Positions 60,820 to 64,000 of a stretch of DNA of 64,000 nucleotides are shown in pieces; within the stretch, counting starts at the first letter, position 1, and each line of letters opens with the position of its first letter. The position numbers and the translations under genes were made by a program. The notes beneath the pieces are model-generated. The model was not told where the DNA came from, made no database searches, and saw nothing but the letters and a program-made list of their open reading frames with translations. The stretch comes from Peribacillus sp044761985 (GTDB taxonomy: Bacteria; Bacillota; Bacilli; Bacillales; DSM-1321), in the NCBI RefSeq assembly GCF_044761985.1, contig NZ_JBIWDK010000002.1:310001-374000 (forward strand). The letters run 5' to 3'.

Positions 60820-62553
60820 ATGACCAAATTTCATATATTTCTACTATCTCTCCTCTTACTGTTTGGGACTTTCGTATTTTCCGAATCTACTTACGCGCAA
60901 TCATCATCCATTGTTAACCCTAACCAAACCTACTCTTATGCCAACATGCAAAAGGATATCAAAAAACTAGAAAAGACATATCCTGGGCTCATCAAACAAG
61001 AAATCATCGGGAAATCCGAGTATGGCCGGAACATTTATGCAGTCTCTCTCGGAAAAGGAGAATCCACGGTCTTCATCAATGGGTCCCACCATGCCCGTGA
61101 GTGGATTACAACCAACCTTAATATGAATATGATAGATAAATATGCAGCAGCCTATAAAAACAACACCGTCGTCAACGGCTACAATGTCAAAAAACTCCTG
61201 AACAATACAACGATTTGGTTCGTGCCAATGGTCAACCCGGATGGAGTGACCTTACAGCAATCCGGCCTGAAAAGCTTTCCAGCCAAGGACCATGCAAAAA
61301 TCATTAAAATGAATGGTGGCAGCAAGAACTTCAAACGCTGGAAAGCCAACGGAAAAGGCGTCGATTTAAACCGTCAATATAGTCCGAACTGGAAAAACCT
61401 TGGCGGTCCTAAGAGTCCCTCTTATAAAAATTATAATGGACCAAAGGTGGCTGCTGCATCCGAAACGAAAGCCATCCTTTCCTTTGTAGATAAAATTGAT
61501 CCAGAAATCGCGATTTCCTACCATTCGAGTGGACAAATCATCTTCTGGAAGTATCAGCAAACGGGAAGTCGCTATACACAAGACGCCCATTATGCAAGCA
61601 AACTGAGTAAAATCACCGGCTATAGCCTGGTTAAATCAAAATCATTCGGCGGTGGCTTCAGTGACTGGTTCTCTACTGTAGAAAAGAAACCAGCCTTCAC
61701 CATCGAGGTGTCTCCTGCTGTTGGGGAAACCCATGTCCCTCTTAGGAATTACGCCAAAATCTGGAGTCAAAATGCAAGTATCGGCCTATATACCGCGCAA
61801 GAAGGGTACAAGCTTTTCGATTCCCGCAAGGCTACAGCCAGTGATAAAGTGACCAAGCAAATCAAAACATACAATAAGACAGCCGCAAAACTGAAAAACT
61901 ATTACTCTACCAACATTAAAAGCGAAAGCAAATTGAAAGTGACCAGCGCCCATAAGTCCCTGTACGATAAAACGAATAAAGAAATTAAAAAGCAAGAAAA
62001 GGCCATCGCCAAGCTTCCCGCAAAATACCGTACAAAGCCAAATGCAGCCTTAAAAACGACTAAATCCTATCGTGATAACTCTCTGGCCTACATGAATACC
62101 ATTTATGCTGGAGACGACCTTATTCAAACAAATAAGAAACTAACAGGATACCTAACAGCAGGTACTCTGAATAGCACAACGTTTACTGCTCATGACAAAT
62201 CGGTCAAACAGACCGATACTACCGAAAGTCAGATCAATAAAATGTTCGGAAAGACTGTTCGAAAACTGGCCACGGCCAAATTTGTCACGCCTGCTAAAAG
62301 TAACAATAAGAATATCGGTTATGATCTTGCCCGATATGAGTTATTAGTAGAAACGGAAAACCAGTTAAACGAAGGGCACTACGATATAGTCAAAAAGAAT
62401 CTCATAACATACGAGACATTGCCTTCCACTCATTCTTTCGAAAAAACGGAGACCAAATTGGCTAGCATGGTACAAGCGATTGAAGATGAACTATTACGAG
62501 TGGAACAAGAACAATCTGTGGAAGAAACCGAAAAAGATAAGCTGCCTAAATAA
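60820..62553 (+). CDS. Secreted M14-family zinc carboxypeptidase with helical C-terminal region
   Basis: The 577-residue product has a signal peptide ending near TYAQ and a M14 domain (residues 30-320). Zinc ligands are in NGSHHAREW (HxxE) and ISYHSSGQ, and the catalytic Glu lies in AFTIEVSPAVGET. Related Bacillus enzymes release mDAP or gamma-Glu peptides from wall fragments. The last 250 residues are Lys/Thr/Tyr-rich helices of unknown role, similar in style to the N-terminal part of the transglycosylase-like protein at 53084. AAAGGTGG precedes the ATG. Confidence 0.88.
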   Translation: MTKFHIFLLSLLLLFGTFVFSESTYAQSSSIVNPNQTYSYANMQKDIKKLEKTYPGLIKQEIIGKSEYGRNIYAVSLGKGESTVFINGSHHAREWITTNLNMNMIDKYAAAYKNNTVVNGYNVKKLLNNTTIWFVPMVNPDGVTLQQSGLKSFPAKDHAKIIKMNGGSKNFKRWKANGKGVDLNRQYSPNWKNLGGPKSPSYKNYNGPKVAAASETKAILSFVDKIDPEIAISYHSSGQIIFWKYQQTGSRYTQDAHYASKLSKITGYSLVKSKSFGGGFSDWFSTVEKKPAFTIEVSPAVGETHVPLRNYAKIWSQNASIGLYTAQEGYKLFDSRKATASDKVTKQIKTYNKTAAKLKNYYSTNIKSESKLKVTSAHKSLYDKTNKEIKKQEKAIAKLPAKYRTKPNAALKTTKSYRDNSLAYMNTIYAGDDLIQTNKKLTGYLTAGTLNSTTFTAHDKSVKQTDTTESQINKMFGKTVRKLATAKFVTPAKSNNKNIGYDLARYELLVETENQLNEGHYDIVKKNLITYETLPSTHSFEKTETKLASMVQAIEDELLRVEQEQSVEETEKDKLPK

Positions 62554-62560
62554 ATTCATG

Positions 62561-62609
62561 GGAAAATGGCGAAGGGAATCTTGTTCTACCTTGATACCTT
62601 CGCTTTTCC
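62561..62609 (+). terminator. Probable terminator of the M14 gene
   Basis: GGCGAAGG and CCTTCGC, extended by GGAAA/TTTCC, form an imperfect stem around a 21-base loop. No long T-run follows. Confidence 0.55.
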
Positions 62610-62751
62610 AAATGAATATAGGTAAAAATTATCTGTGAATACAAAAAGATACTATTCTTTTTTTTACTAAAAAAAGGTATATTAGATATACTAATTAGGC
62701 CTTTTTTCACCTTTCCATCGAGTAGCGGAAACAGAACAAGGAGGAACAAAC

Positions 62752-63678
62752 ATGAGATCCGATCGCAATAAGAAGAAAAAGAAACGAAAATCACTAAAAA
62801 TATTCGGGTTCATCCTTCTTATCCTTTTCATCGGTGGCGGTGCTTATGCAGCATCCGTATACCAATCCTTGTTAGGAGCGGTTAACACCATGAAGGGAAC
62901 AGAACATAAAACGGATAAACGCGTGGAAGATATAACGTTTAAAAAGCAGGATCCCTTTTCATTACTCATACTTGGGGTAGATGAAAGGAAAAATGATAGC
63001 GGACGTTCGGATACCATGATCGTCATGACAGTAAATCCCAAGAAAGAATCGATTCAAATGTTGAGCCTCCCTCGTGATACACGTACGGAAATCATCGGAA
63101 GAGGCACGACAGAGAAAATGAACCATGCCTATGCGTATGGTGGCATTACCATGGCCATTAACACCGTTGAATCCTATTTGGATATACCGATTGATTATTA
63201 TGTCAAGATGAATATGCAAGGGTTTCAGGACATCGTCAATTCAGTTGGCGGCATCACAGTCAATAATGATATGGCCCTCGTCTACAAAAAGTACAGCTTT
63301 GCAAAGGGAAACATTGATTTGAATGGAAAAGAAGCGTTAATTTATTCCCGGATTCGCAAGGAAGACCCACGAGGTGATTATGGACGCCAAATGAGACAGC
63401 GACAAGTTATCCAAGCCGTCATCAAAAAAGGCGCAAGTTTGTCCACACTGACCAATTACGATGATATCCTTGACGCAATCGGCAAAAACGTAGAGACCAA
63501 TTTGACCTTTAATGAAATGTTAAGCATTCAGAAGAACTACAAATCTTCTCTCAATAAAATAGATCAATTCACATTAGCGGGTGACGACCAACGAATCGAT
63601 GGTCTTTGGTACAATATCGTTTCCGACGAAACAAAACTAGAAGCTCAAAACCGTATAAAAGCACATCTTGGAATCTAA
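62752..63678 (+). CDS. LCP-family wall-polymer ligase (LytR/TagU type)
   Basis: The 308-residue product has a basic N-terminus (NKKKKKRKS), one membrane helix and a LytR-CpsA-Psr domain: ILGVDERKNDSGRSDTMIVM, MLSLPRDTRTEIIGRGTTEK, NGKEALIYSRIRKEDPRGDY and GRQMRQRQVI. All polyprenyl-phosphate-binding Arg and Asp positions are present. Size matches B. subtilis LytR/TagU (306). It attaches teichoic acid or related polymers to peptidoglycan. AAGGAGG lies upstream. Confidence 0.92.
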   Translation: MRSDRNKKKKKRKSLKIFGFILLILFIGGGAYAASVYQSLLGAVNTMKGTEHKTDKRVEDITFKKQDPFSLLILGVDERKNDSGRSDTMIVMTVNPKKESIQMLSLPRDTRTEIIGRGTTEKMNHAYAYGGITMAINTVESYLDIPIDYYVKMNMQGFQDIVNSVGGITVNNDMALVYKKYSFAKGNIDLNGKEALIYSRIRKEDPRGDYGRQMRQRQVIQAVIKKGASLSTLTNYDDILDAIGKNVETNLTFNEMLSIQKNYKSSLNKIDQFTLAGDDQRIDGLWYNIVSDETKLEAQNRIKAHLGI

Positions 63679-63683
63679 TGAAG

Positions 63684-63716
63684 AAAGGGCGGAACTTTAC
63701 CAGTTCGCCCTTTTTC
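63684..63716 (+). terminator. Terminator of the second LCP gene
   Basis: GGGCGGAACT pairs with AGTTCGCCC with one bulge, followed by TTTTTCT. Confidence 0.85.
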
Positions 63717-63752
63717 TCATTTCACCATGGATGCTAAATCCCTTTCATTCTA

Positions 63753-63772
63753 TTAATCAATCGTTTGATTAA
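63753..63772. promoter_or_regulatory. Near-palindrome in the terminal gene-free stretch
   Basis: TTAATCAATCGTTTGATTAA differs from a perfect palindrome, and from the 26962-26981 sequence, by one base. It looks like a TetR-type operator. The surrounding interval 63717-64000 is AT-rich and shows no gene; any gene it controls would lie beyond the window. Confidence 0.4.
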
Positions 63773-64000
63773 CATCTTTTCCACTGTAATTGGCGTCACC
63801 CAATCCGCTCACTATCTGGAAAACTTCTTCCTCTTTTTTAATGAAGGTACGTGATTTTTATTCCATATAAATCTCTAAAATTTTCTGACTCCTATGAAAA
63901 AACACCGAAAAATTCTATCAAATTATTGATGTTTTTTCCATATAAAAGAATTTGGTAGTAAAAAACTAGAAGAATATTAGAAGTTCTTCCTAATTGGTAT

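Noticed and set aside
1..64000. CRISPR arrays, tRNA or rRNA genes, prophage
   Set aside because: No regularly spaced repeats, no cloverleaf or rRNA sequence and no phage structural genes were seen; the only mobile DNA found is the IS110 element and recombinase remnant.

Overview
The window comes from a low-GC Gram-positive endospore-former of the family Bacillaceae. The evidence is gene order matching the Bacillus subtilis stretch minJ-ctpB-ftsXE-cccB-yvjA-prfB-secA-hpf-fliTSD-flaG-hag-csrA-fliW-yviE-flgLKNM-yvyF-comF-degV-degUS-yvyE-tagV-tagO, AGGAGG-type ribosome binding sites, sigma-D, sigma-A and sigma-B type promoters, and glycerol-phosphate teichoic acid genes. A Peribacillus-like genome is plausible, but the genus is not proven from this sequence.

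Layout. 1-2.5 kb: the end of an MMPL-type exporter, a YceI protein and a small lipoprotein. 2.5-14 kb (minus strand): division and envelope genes (minJ, ctpB, an M23 coiled-coil hydrolase beside ftsX/ftsE), cytochrome cccB, yvjA, prfB with its programmed +1 frameshift, and secA. 14-15.6 kb: a compact regulatory island. It holds sinR on the plus strand, a 42-residue sinI antirepressor convergent to it, a cyclic di-GMP-I (GEMM-I) riboswitch in the sinI leader, and a small zinc-ribbon gene whose promoter carries a perfect SinR-box-like palindrome. 15.8-28 kb: hpf and the late flagellar genes with four recognisable or probable sigma-D promoters and a CsrA site in the hag leader. An IS110-family element and a serine-recombinase remnant interrupt this block between hag and flaG. 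28-33 kb: comFC, comFA, degV, degU and degS. 33.7-53 kb: wall-polymer genes, namely two operons around tagO/tagA, a divergent polymerase-flippase-glycosyltransferase trio, the TagGH exporter, tagD-tagB and three further CDP-glycerol transferase-like genes, one of 969 residues. 53-64 kb: secreted wall enzymes (lytic transglycosylase-like, PA14-glucosaminidase, subtilase, LysM-NlpC/P60, M14 carboxypeptidase) and a second LCP ligase.

How the genes fit together. The left half assembles the divisome-linked hydrolase system and the flagellar filament. The centre holds regulators that choose between motility, competence, exoenzymes and biofilm (CsrA/FliW, FlgM, DegS/DegU, SinR/SinI). The right half builds wall teichoic acid and probably a second glycan, attaches them through LCP proteins, and remodels the wall. 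The most notable observation is the c-di-GMP riboswitch in front of sinI, which would link c-di-GMP level directly to SinR activity. Coordinates of coding regions use the start codon supported by ribosome binding site and homology, so several are shorter than the longest open frame.
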